Shown in pieces: positions 1 to 5,036 of a stretch of 5,036 nucleotides of DNA (positions are counted from its first letter, which is position 1; each line of letters begins with the position of its first letter). The stretch covers positions 1 through 5,036 of the forward strand of contig CAJXGK010000173.1 of NCBI GenBank assembly GCA_913053815.1, given 5' to 3'. The position numbers and the translations under genes are program-made. The DNA comes from an uncultured Rhodanobacteraceae bacterium (lineage in GTDB: Bacteria > Pseudomonadota > Gammaproteobacteria > Xanthomonadales > Rhodanobacteraceae). The notes beneath the pieces are model-generated. The model searched no databases. It saw only the letters and a list, made by a program, of their open reading frames with translations, and was not told where the DNA came from.

Positions 1-103
1 CAACGCATCGCCCGTCACCTCCCGTCTCACCCCACCATCTTGCCGCCAATTTCCCAAACTTTTCCAGTTCATTCGCATCCACATTCGGATTCGCTACATT
101 CAT
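1..103 (-). pseudogene. Third UbiG N-terminal chimera, cut by window edge
   Basis: The ATG at 101-103 overlaps the TGA (100-102) of the preceding mini-ORF, again as ATGA, with GGAGGA at plus-strand 112-117. The 34 visible codons are identical to the start of the copy at 297, and they have already passed the junction after the WW pair into repeat-specific sequence. So this copy is also not an intact ubiG; a full gene, if present, must lie to the left of the window. Confidence 0.55.
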
Positions 104-297
104 GTCAAGGTTCCTCCGCGCTTCGTACCATCCATGGTGCGTGGCACCGGCCCCGGCATCCCTGCCGTGGCGTTCGACGGCGGCCGATGCGCTTCAACGC
201 ATCGCCCGTCACCTCCCGTCTCACCCCACCATCTTGCCGCCAATTTCCCAAACTTTTCCAGTTCATTCGCATCCACATTCGGATTCGCTACATTCAT
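100..297 (-). pseudogene. Second UbiG N-terminal chimera (repeat copy)
   Basis: This is a 65-residue minus-strand ORF. It repeats the UbiG-like start with substitutions relative to the copy at 491 (residues 3-6 differ, T10 becomes A, R15 becomes K), then the same tail. Its ATG at 295-297 overlaps the TGA of the previous mini-ORF (294-296) as ATGA. A strong GGAGGA Shine-Dalgarno lies 8 nt before the ATG (plus-strand 306-311). It lacks the SAM-binding core, so it cannot be a working methyltransferase. It is a by-product of the 194-bp duplication, unless the coupled mini-ORFs have a regulatory role. Confidence 0.6.
185..204. repeat. Hairpin within repeat unit (7-bp stem, 6-nt loop)
   Basis: CGATGCG (185-191) and CGCATCG (198-204) are perfect reverse complements separated by CTTCAA. 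The same hairpin recurs at 379-398, one period later. On the minus strand it falls inside the mini-ORF, shortly after the UbiG-like segment. It has no T tract, so it is not an intrinsic terminator. It could pause ribosomes or have helped the duplication form; this is inference only. Confidence 0.6.
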
Positions 298-491
298 GTC
301 AAGGTTCCTCCGCGCTTCGTACCATCCATGGTGCGTGGCACCGGCCCCGGCATCCCTGCCGTGGCGTTCGACGGCGGCCGATGCGCTTCAACGCATCGCC
401 CGTCACCTCCCGTCTCACCCCACCATCTTGCCGCCAATTTCCCGAACCTTTCCAACTCGTTGGTATCTACATTCGAATTCACTGTGTTCAT
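294..491 (-). pseudogene. ubiG: UbiG N-terminal fragment fused to repeat sequence (native start position)
   Basis: UbiG is the SAM-dependent O-methyltransferase acting twice in ubiquinone synthesis. The first 24 residues contain N7-V-D, E12, F16 and A21-R-W-W24, matching the conserved UbiG N-terminus (NVD..E...F..LA.RWW, recalled from E. coli and Pseudomonas). The usual continuation (an acidic residue after the WW, then a PLH..NP-like segment and the SAM-binding glycine motif) is absent. After W24 the frame continues into low-complexity Gly/Pro/Arg-rich sequence and stops at residue 65. The ATG at 489-491 overlaps the TGA of mtaD at 488-490 as ATGA, so this is the natural ubiG start, translationally coupled to mtaD. 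A full UbiG is about 230-250 residues, so this is a truncated chimera. It could be translated as a 65-residue peptide, but nothing suggests a function. Confidence 0.75.
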
Positions 492-1843
492 GTCTCGTCA
501 CCTTCTCGGCGGAAACCGGCTTTGATCTCCATGGCGGCGATGCGCGCCTGCCAGCGCCGCGTCTTGGTTAAGATCGCATCCCTATCCATGTTAACAAGTT
601 CACCGTCGCGCAATTGCCTGCGGCCGTCAATCCACACGTGACTGACCTGGCTGCGTGGACATGCATAAACCAGTTGGGAAATCACATTATATAAAGGCTG
701 TGTTTCAACCACGTCCATACGCAAAGCTACCAAATCAGCACGCTTGCCCGGCTCAATGGAGCCGATCTTGTCCCCCAGACCTATGGCTCGCGCCCCATTC
801 AGGGTGGCGGCACGCAAGGCATAAGCCGCATCGAAAGCATTCGCCTTGCCCGATACCCCTTTCGCCAATAGGGCTGCGGTACGCATTTCGCCAAGCATGT
901 CCAGATCATTATTTGAAGCACAACCATCCGTACCGATGGCCAGATTAACGCCAGCTTGACGCAGCGCCTCAGCGGGGCAAAAACCCGAGGCGAGCTTGAG
1001 ATTGGATTCCGGGCAATGCACGACCGAAACTCCCTCTTTTGCACAAAGCTCAATTTCCGCCTCAGTGAGCTGAGTCATGTGTACGGCGATTAAACGGTCG
1101 TTAATCAATCCCAATCTCTGCAGCCGCTGGATCGGACGCAAACCATACTCACGACGAGAGTCCTCAATGCCCTGGACCGTCTCATGCAGATGCAGATGCA
1201 CCGGCAGATCAAGCTGATCAGCCAGCACGCGGATTCGCTCGAAACTAGCATCCGCCACGGTATAGGGGGCATGCGGTGCTAACGCAGCCTGCAATAGTTC
1301 GTGCCCACGCAGGCTGTCGGCAACCTCGCCGGCGCGAGCAAAATATTCATCAATGCTGTGTGCCCATGAACTGGCAAATTCCACTATCGGCAAGCCAACT
1401 ACCGCACGAAACCCATGGGCGGCATAGGTGGCAGCGGCCACATCCGGAAAGAAATAATTTTCATTGGCGCACGTCGTGCCCCCACGGAGCATTTCGGCAA
1501 TAGCCAATTCAATTCCGTCACGTACGAAGTCGGCACCAATCACCCGCGCCTCAATCGGCCAAATGTGCTGCTCCAGCCAGATCTTCAGGGGTAGATCATC
1601 GGCAAGGCCACGCAGCAGGGTCATCGGGTTGTGGGTATGGGCATTGATCAAACCCGGAATCAATACATGCTCACCGAGCGTCACGGCTTCCCGTGGCGCG
1701 TAGCGCGTATGCGCTTGATCCTGGGGAAGTAGGTCCACAACACTTCCAGCATGGATGGCTACCGCATAGTTTTCCAGCACGCACGCATGCGGCTCGACCG
1801 GAATCACCCAACGAGCCTCAATCAGTTTATCAATGGTCTGCAC
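488..1843 (-). CDS. mtaD: MtaD-family 5-methylthioadenosine/S-adenosylhomocysteine deaminase (TRZ/ATZ amidohydrolase)
   Basis: The product is a 451-residue cytosolic metal-dependent hydrolase that removes the amino group of the adenine ring in S-adenosylhomocysteine or methylthioadenosine, giving the inosyl derivative. Visible amidohydrolase landmarks are PGLINAHTH (metal ligands H69 and H71), HLHLHET near 216-222 (H218 ligand, E221 catalytic), H255 in AVHMTQL, the HCPESNLKLASG block near 276-287, and GTDGCASNNDLDM near 304-316 (D306, metal/catalytic). Length is normal for the family. The start is GTG at 1841-1843; the in-frame stretch back to a TAG contains no ATG, GTG or TTG, and a weak GGAA lies 6 nt upstream. 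The gene ends in an ATGA overlap with the ubiG start, so it should be translationally coupled to it. The TRZ/ATZ family also includes other deaminases and chlorohydrolases, so the exact substrate is inferred from similarity and the ubiG context. Confidence 0.9.
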   Translation of the reverse strand: MQTIDKLIEARWVIPVEPHACVLENYAVAIHAGSVVDLLPQDQAHTRYAPREAVTLGEHVLIPGLINAHTHNPMTLLRGLADDLPLKIWLEQHIWPIEARVIGADFVRDGIELAIAEMLRGGTTCANENYFFPDVAAATYAAHGFRAVVGLPIVEFASSWAHSIDEYFARAGEVADSLRGHELLQAALAPHAPYTVADASFERIRVLADQLDLPVHLHLHETVQGIEDSRREYGLRPIQRLQRLGLINDRLIAVHMTQLTEAEIELCAKEGVSVVHCPESNLKLASGFCPAEALRQAGVNLAIGTDGCASNNDLDMLGEMRTAALLAKGVSGKANAFDAAYALRAATLNGARAIGLGDKIGSIEPGKRADLVALRMDVVETQPLYNVISQLVYACPRSQVSHVWIDGRRQLRDGELVNMDRDAILTKTRRWQARIAAMEIKAGFRREGDET

Positions 1844-1888
1844 AGACTGTTCCGCTATGGCGCCCGTAACCTATCGGACTAAAGGGAA

Positions 1889-1919
1889 ATTGTAACGAGG
1901 ACGGACAACGGCAAGTCAA
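1889..1919 (-). promoter_or_regulatory. Candidate sigma-70 promoter for mtaD-ubiG
   Basis: On the minus strand a -35-like TTGACT (plus 1914-1919) and a -10-like TACAAT (plus 1889-1894) match consensus at five of six bases each. The 19-bp spacer is longer than the preferred 16-18. Initiation would give a leader of roughly 40 nt before the GTG at 1843. No convincing terminator was found after efp in 1844-1993, so read-through from efp is also possible. Confidence 0.4.
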
Positions 1920-1993
1920 CATTATTATGAATTTGCGACGAACCATAGTGCGCCGCTTCATCCGTAACCCGACCACCGGTTGTTAAGTGCCGT

Positions 1994-2560
1994 TTACTTC
2001 GCCCGCCCAACGTATTCACCGATACGGGTATCCACCTTGATCACCTCGTCCTGGCCAACAAACAAAGGTACCCGCACTACCGCACCCGTCTCTAACTTGG
2101 CCGGCTTACCGCCCCCCCCGGAGGTATCACCACGCACGCCGGGATCGGTCTCGACAATCTGCAATTCAACAAAATTAGGGGGAACGACTGACAAAGGCAC
2201 CCCATTCCACAATGTAACCACACACATTTCCCCACCTTTCAACCATTTAGCAGTACCACCCAGGGCATTCTTGTCCGCCTGGTATTGCTCAAAACTGGTC
2301 GGCTCCATGAAATACCAGAATTCACCATCGCCATACAAAAATTGCATATCCGTTTCCAATACATCGGCCCCTTCGACCGATTCATTGGCTTTTAGGGTCT
2401 TCTCGATAACGCGACCGTTCTTCAGATTGCGGATACGAATGCGGGTAAAGGCTTGGCCTTTACCCGGTTTGATGAAATCCGCATCGACAATACTGTACGG
2501 CTCACCATCCATGAGGATTTTGAGGCCGTTTCTGACATCGTTCAACCCATAATTAGCCAT
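1994..2560 (-). CDS. efp: Translation elongation factor P
   Basis: EF-P binds the ribosome between the P and E sites and speeds peptide-bond formation at polyproline stretches. The 188-residue product matches the E. coli protein closely in layout: an N-terminal KOW-like domain with the loop IKPGKGQAF, whose K34 is the residue beta-lysylated by EpmA/EpmB; a middle OB domain ([43 protein letters not shown]); and a C-terminal OB domain ([24 protein letters not shown]). I chose the ATG at 2560 over the in-frame ATG at 2575. A GGGAG Shine-Dalgarno lies 8 nt before it, the 2575 site has none (it follows a T8 tract), and family members start M-A-x-Y. The gene is divergent from epmB, whose product makes the lysine modification, and sits upstream of mtaD on the same strand. 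Confidence 0.97.
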   Translation of the reverse strand: MANYGLNDVRNGLKILMDGEPYSIVDADFIKPGKGQAFTRIRIRNLKNGRVIEKTLKANESVEGADVLETDMQFLYGDGEFWYFMEPTSFEQYQADKNALGGTAKWLKGGEMCVVTLWNGVPLSVVPPNFVELQIVETDPGVRGDTSGGGGKPAKLETGAVVRVPLFVGQDEVIKVDTRIGEYVGRAK

Positions 2561-2580
2561 ACAAATAGCTCCCATATAAA
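2553..2580 (+). promoter_or_regulatory. Weak candidate promoter for epmB
   Basis: TATAAA (2575-2580) matches the -10 consensus at five of six positions. TTAGCC (2553-2558), 16 bp upstream, matches the -35 at only three of six. It would place transcription start about 60 nt before the epmB ATG. It overlaps the efp start and Shine-Dalgarno on the opposite strand. Confidence 0.25.
2569..2573 (-). promoter_or_regulatory. efp ribosome binding site
   Basis: GGGAG on the minus strand, 8 nt before the ATG at 2558-2560. It decides the efp start in favour of the 188-residue form over a five-residue-longer one. Confidence 0.8.
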
Positions 2581-2599
2581 AAAAACGCCGGCTTCGGCG
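2578..2599 (-). terminator. Intrinsic-terminator-like hairpin just upstream of efp
   Basis: On the minus strand CGCCG-AAGC-CGGCG (plus 2586-2599) is followed at once by eight T residues (plus 2578-2585). That is the classic GC stem plus U-tract of a rho-independent terminator, although the stem is only 5 bp. The efp start codon is only about 18 nt beyond the U-tract, so a full promoter cannot fit between. The structure either ends antisense transcripts from epmB or sits in the efp leader as an attenuator. On the plus strand the same stem lies in the epmB leader without a T tract. Confidence 0.55.
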
Positions 2600-2647
2600 G
2601 CTAGAATGTGCAGTTCGTACCCGGATGTCCCGAGCAATAGGTATTCA

Positions 2648-3664
2648 ATGATAGCGGTAAGCCCGACTCCCGCGCAGCCACGCTGGCAGACTTTATGGCA
2701 CGAAGCGGTCACCAACGCGGGTGAACTCCTAACCATGCTGGGTCTGGAACGGATGATTGCGCAACTCCCCACCGCAGACGCCGGCTTCCCGAGCCGGGTC
2801 CCGCGCGGCTTCGTACAACGCATGCGCTATGGCGACCCTGAGGATCCACTGTTACTGCAAGTTCTCCCACAACCGGCCGAGCTCGATACCGACCAAGGCC
2901 TTGACGATGCGGTGGGCGACCATGCTGCACGGGTGGGCAACGGCCTAATTCAGAAATATCATGGCCGGGCTTTGCTTATTGCCAGTGGTGCCTGCGCCAT
3001 CCATTGCCGCTACTGTTTCCGCCGACATTTCCCTTATGCAGAAGAAATCGCGGCGGCACATCACTGGCAGCAAGCGGTGCAATGGATGCGCTGCCATCCC
3101 GATGTGGACGAAATTATTTTATCCGGAGGTGACCCGCTGGCATTGTCTACAGCGAAGCTCATGGAACTGACTAGTGAGCTGGCTCAGATTTCCCATATCC
3201 GCCGCTTACGGATTCACACCCGTCTGCCCGTGGTGTTACCGCAACGGATTGACATCAAGCTGCTGGACTGGTTGCACGCCCTCCCCTGGCCGACGGTGAT
3301 GGTTCTGCACTGCAATCACGCCAATGAGATCGATGACAGCGTTACCGAGGCCTGCGCGGCCTTGCGCTCCGTGGGGGTGCATTTACTCAACCAGTCGGTG
3401 CTGATGAAGGGCATCAACGATGATGTCGACGTATTGAGCGCACTCAGTGTGCGCCTGTTTGATAGTGGCGTGCTGCCTTATTACCTGCATCAAATGGACC
3501 CGGTTCGAGCTGCCATGCATTTTCTGGTCACTGATGAACGTGCCACGACCCTGCATGCCGGCATGCGAGCCCGACTGCCGGGCTATCTGCTGCCGCGATT
3601 GGTTCGTGAGGTCCCCGGTGCCGATGCGAAATTGCCGGTGTCGGGTGGACAACAGGGTGGTTGA
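2648..3664 (+). CDS. epmB: EF-P (R)-beta-lysylation protein EpmB (lysine 2,3-aminomutase-like radical SAM enzyme)
   Basis: EpmB (YjeK) converts L-alpha-lysine to (R)-beta-lysine, which EpmA attaches to Lys34 of EF-P. The 338-residue product is close to the about 342 residues of the E. coli enzyme. The radical SAM cluster motif CAIHCRYC gives C116, C120 and C123 as ligands of the 4Fe-4S cluster, followed by FRRHFPYAEE. Further family segments are the N-terminal RVPRGFVQRM, then EIILSGGDPL, RRLRIHTRLPVV, HCNHANEID, LLNQSVLMKGIND and LPYYLHQMDPV, where lysine and PLP are bound in the family. I chose the ATG at 2648 because an AGG lies 6 nt upstream and the length fits the family. An in-frame ATG at 2606 would add 14 residues, and the frame stays open further upstream into the opposite-strand efp. 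The gene is divergent from its target efp. EpmA is not in the window. Confidence 0.95.
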   Translation: MIAVSPTPAQPRWQTLWHEAVTNAGELLTMLGLERMIAQLPTADAGFPSRVPRGFVQRMRYGDPEDPLLLQVLPQPAELDTDQGLDDAVGDHAARVGNGLIQKYHGRALLIASGACAIHCRYCFRRHFPYAEEIAAAHHWQQAVQWMRCHPDVDEIILSGGDPLALSTAKLMELTSELAQISHIRRLRIHTRLPVVLPQRIDIKLLDWLHALPWPTVMVLHCNHANEIDDSVTEACAALRSVGVHLLNQSVLMKGINDDVDVLSALSVRLFDSGVLPYYLHQMDPVRAAMHFLVTDERATTLHAGMRARLPGYLLPRLVREVPGADAKLPVSGGQQGG

Positions 3665-3880
3665 GATTAAAGGGAGCCCCTATAAACTTACCGCCCGGCT
3701 CGATGACTGCATCGTACCCTCAATCATTAACATCTATCTATATGATAGATATTGGATATATTCCTATTGGCGCCTTGCACTCGAACTGCTCTTGGCCGTT
3801 TTTCCAGGTACCCTAAAACCATTATTTGGTCCATACTTTAACCAATCATTTATCACTCCAACCCCATCTGCTGAAACGGA
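3665..3880. other. AT-richer intergenic region between epmB and the FimX-like gene
   Basis: There is no credible gene in these 216 bases. They are visibly richer in A+T than the flanking coding sequence and probably hold the 3' end of epmB and the control region of the next gene. The best promoter candidate is TTGGCC (3792-3797) with TAAAAC (3814-3819) at a 16-bp spacing, four of six matches each, about 60 nt before the ATG at 3881. A TATATT at 3757-3762 has no -35 partner. The short AGGG/CCCT stem at 3671-3681 lacks a T tract and is not a convincing epmB terminator. Confidence 0.5.
3735..3751. repeat. Perfect AT-rich inverted repeat, possible operator
   Basis: TATCTAT (3735-3741) and ATAGATA (3745-3751) are exact reverse complements around an ATG spacer, making a 17-bp dyad about 130 bp upstream of the FimX-like gene. 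The size and symmetry resemble a dimeric regulator site, but I recognise no specific regulator and only one copy is present. A chance palindrome in AT-rich DNA is possible. Confidence 0.4.
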
Positions 3881-4696
3881 ATGATTCACGAGACGGTTAT
3901 CAAGATCCTCTTTGTCGAGGACTCTCTGGGAAAAGCTGAGCGGGTAACCAGCTTACTGCGCAATGCCGGCTTTGCGGTGCGTCCTACCCGCGCTGCCAAC
4001 GAAGCCGAGTTTGTCACCGCCCTAGATAGTCTCAACCCGGACTTGGTTTTCGCCAACCCGGCTTGTCGTGACCTGTCATTGCAAGCTGTGGTCCAACTGA
4101 TCAACATAAGTGCCCGCGATATCGCCCTGATCGTTCTGATTGACGAAATCGATGCGGAGGGTTTCGCCTACGTGTTCTCGGCCGGAGCTCGGTCTGTCGG
4201 CCTGCCCACCCATGCCAAACAGCTACGTGCCGTGGTCGAGGGAGCGATTGACGCTTTGCAGACCCGAAGACAGGTTCGCCAGCTCGAGATGGCTCTGCGT
4301 GAATCGGAGCGGCGCTGTGACGAGCTGCTGGACTCTTCGCACGATCCCATCGCCTATGTTCACGAAGGGATGCATGTCCGTGCCAACCAGGCTTATCTGG
4401 ATATACTCGGTTTCGAGTCCTTTGAAGAAATTGAGGGCATGACCCTGCTGGATTTGACCGTTGATTCCGATACCGAGGAATTCCGCAGTCTACTCAAACG
4501 ATTGTCGCGCGGTGAGCCGCCCCCTGCACATATCGAACTGCAATTGAAACAGGCTGATGGAGGAACGTTTGCGGCGGCTTTGAACTTCCTCAAACATTAC
4601 CTAGATGGCGATCCGGACAACGATACTTTATGGATGGCCTTGGCAAAGCTATCGATGAAACGGCTACGGGGCGAAGTGACCAGGCTATCCTGCTGA
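3881..4696 (+). CDS. FimX-like receiver-PAS protein, truncated by a frame change
   Basis: The 271-residue ORF holds a receiver-like domain (about 6-125), a short linker helix (about 126-145) and a PAS domain (about 145-245). The receiver keeps the acidic pair E13-D14 (FVEDS), but the phospho-acceptor position in PDLVFAN is N59 instead of Asp, and the usual Lys of the KP motif is Leu108 before P109. It is therefore probably not phosphorylated. The PAS segment LLDSSHDPIAYVHEGMHV, with AN.AYLDILGF after it, resembles Pseudomonas FimX, a c-di-GMP-binding protein acting in type IV pilus assembly (recalled similarity). The frame then leaves homology near residue 244 (about 4610), and the last about 27 residues are out-of-frame sequence. 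The ATG at 3881 is the only possible start, because an in-frame TGA lies three codons upstream; the Shine-Dalgarno is weak. In an intact gene this would continue into GGDEF and EAL domains, so the ORF is best read as the 5' part of a broken gene. Confidence 0.75.
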   Translation: MIHETVIKILFVEDSLGKAERVTSLLRNAGFAVRPTRAANEAEFVTALDSLNPDLVFANPACRDLSLQAVVQLINISARDIALIVLIDEIDAEGFAYVFSAGARSVGLPTHAKQLRAVVEGAIDALQTRRQVRQLEMALRESERRCDELLDSSHDPIAYVHEGMHVRANQAYLDILGFESFEEIEGMTLLDLTVDSDTEEFRSLLKRLSRGEPPPAHIELQLKQADGGTFAAALNFLKHYLDGDPDNDTLWMALAKLSMKRLRGEVTRLSC

Positions 4697-5036
4697 TCGA
4701 ACCGGATCATTTCAACAGTGTGCTTGAACGGATCGGTATCAGTCGCCTGGATATCCTGATGCGCGTTATTGCTGACCGGCTGCGCAAGGCAATTAGTCCT
4801 GCCGATACGGCGGCTCGGCTTAGCGATCGAAGCTTCGGCTTGCTGCTGCGAGGACGGCCCTACGAGGCCACCGAGGTGTTCGCTGAGTCGCTTCTTAAAA
4901 ACATCTGCAGCGAGGTGTTCGACCTTGGCAATCACTCACTGGCCATTTCCATCAGTATCGGCGCTTGCCTGCTGGGTGAGAAGAATGCTGATTCAGCGTT
5001 GCTCATCGACCAGGCTGTCAGTATGTTACACAACGC
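4630..5036 (+). pseudogene. Degenerate GGDEF domain continuing the FimX-like gene in another frame, cut by window edge
   Basis: This frame is open from after a TGA at 4555-4557 to the window end, and recognisable sequence begins near 4618 (RYFMDGLGKAI). It matches the start of a GGDEF domain just after the usual NR..F position. It continues with ILLIEPDHFNSVLERIG, a helix, TAARLSDRSFGLLLRG, and later LAISISIGACLL. The GGDEF signature position reads S-D-R-S-F, so diguanylate cyclase activity is not expected, as in FimX-type proteins. The ATG at 4630 has no good Shine-Dalgarno, so separate translation is doubtful. It is offset by two bases from the upstream receiver-PAS frame. The expected PAS end, linker and D.LTGL.N motif are missing between the two parts. 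An EAL domain would be expected beyond the window. Confidence 0.7.

Larger units (their letters stand above)
1..494. repeat. 194-bp tandem repeat array carrying the ubiG start region
   Basis: The units at 1-194 and 195-388 read as identical base for base, and a third, partial unit starts at 389. The third unit is identical through 443 and then diverges (13 differences in 48 bases over 444-491), with similarity fading after about 494. Read on the minus strand, each unit contains a GGAGGA Shine-Dalgarno, an ATG, and about 24 codons matching the UbiG N-terminus, followed by about 120 bases with no recognised origin. The period of 194 is not a multiple of three. It equals a 66-codon ORF (198 nt) minus a 4-nt ATGA overlap. 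The array runs off the left edge of the window, so the total copy number is unknown. The period is far too long and uniform for a CRISPR array. Confidence 0.95.

Noticed and set aside
290..302. Perfect TTGACA on the minus strand before each ubiG-like start, as a -35 box
   Set aside because: No acceptable -10 lies 16-18 bp further on (AATGTG at 17), and the motif straddles the coupled ATGA start.
1..494. CRISPR array
   Set aside because: The period is 194 bp with identical content throughout and no variable spacers; no cas-like gene is present.
40..641. Long plus-strand open frames across the repeat array
   Set aside because: They are opposite-strand readings of the 194-bp repeats and of the mtaD 3' end. 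They repeat with the array and show no domain; the minus strand has the UbiG-like coding signal and mtaD.
2453..2647. Longer epmB with an upstream start inside efp
   Set aside because: It would add 65 residues with no family similarity, read antisense to efp; the ATG at 2648 has a ribosome site and gives the normal length.
3671..3681. AGGG-AGC-CCCT stem after epmB as a terminator
   Set aside because: Only a 4-bp stem and no following T tract.
3447..3884. Plus-strand frame overlapping epmB and ending at the FimX-like ATG with an ATGA overlap
   Set aside because: Its first half is an out-of-frame reading of epmB and the rest is intergenic AT-rich sequence with no recognisable domain; the overlap is probably chance.
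4616..4636. Programmed ribosomal frameshift joining the two parts of the FimX-like gene
   Set aside because: No slippery heptamer is present at the switch, and an expected domain segment is missing in all frames, so a deletion explains it better.

Overview
The window looks like a chromosomal segment of a gammaproteobacterium. The evidence is gene content: an EpmB-type lysine 2,3-aminomutase divergent from an EF-P with the modifiable lysine, an MtaD-type deaminase joined by an ATGA overlap to the start of ubiG (a pairing I recall from Pseudomonas-like genomes), and a FimX-like signalling protein. I cannot name a genus.

Layout. Positions 1-494 hold a tandem array with a 194-bp period (two identical units and a partial third). 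On the minus strand each unit carries the first 24 or so codons of ubiG joined to unrelated sequence, so ubiG is scrambled here; an intact copy, if any, lies outside the window. Positions 488-1843 (minus) encode MtaD, with a promoter candidate upstream at 1889-1919. Positions 1994-2560 (minus) encode elongation factor P. An 87-bp divergent intergenic region follows; it holds a terminator-like hairpin pointing into efp. Positions 2648-3664 (plus) encode EpmB. A 216-bp AT-richer intergenic region with a perfect 7-bp-arm inverted repeat comes next. From 3881 to the window end (plus) lies a FimX-like gene (degenerate receiver, PAS, degenerate GGDEF). It is broken by a deletion plus frame change near 4610-4630.

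How the genes relate. EpmB makes (R)-beta-lysine, which EpmA (not in this window) attaches to Lys34 of EF-P, so efp and epmB form a substrate-enzyme pair. UbiG uses S-adenosylmethionine and releases S-adenosylhomocysteine, which MtaD-family enzymes can deaminate; the ATGA overlap links product clearance to the methyltransferase. The FimX-like gene is probably an independent unit.

I see no phage, transposase, CRISPR, tRNA or rRNA. The most unusual item is the tandem array of ubiG translation starts, each with its own Shine-Dalgarno and each overlapping the stop of the previous mini-ORF. It could be real local amplification, the trace of a recombination event, or an assembly problem. The sequence alone does not show a new biological system.
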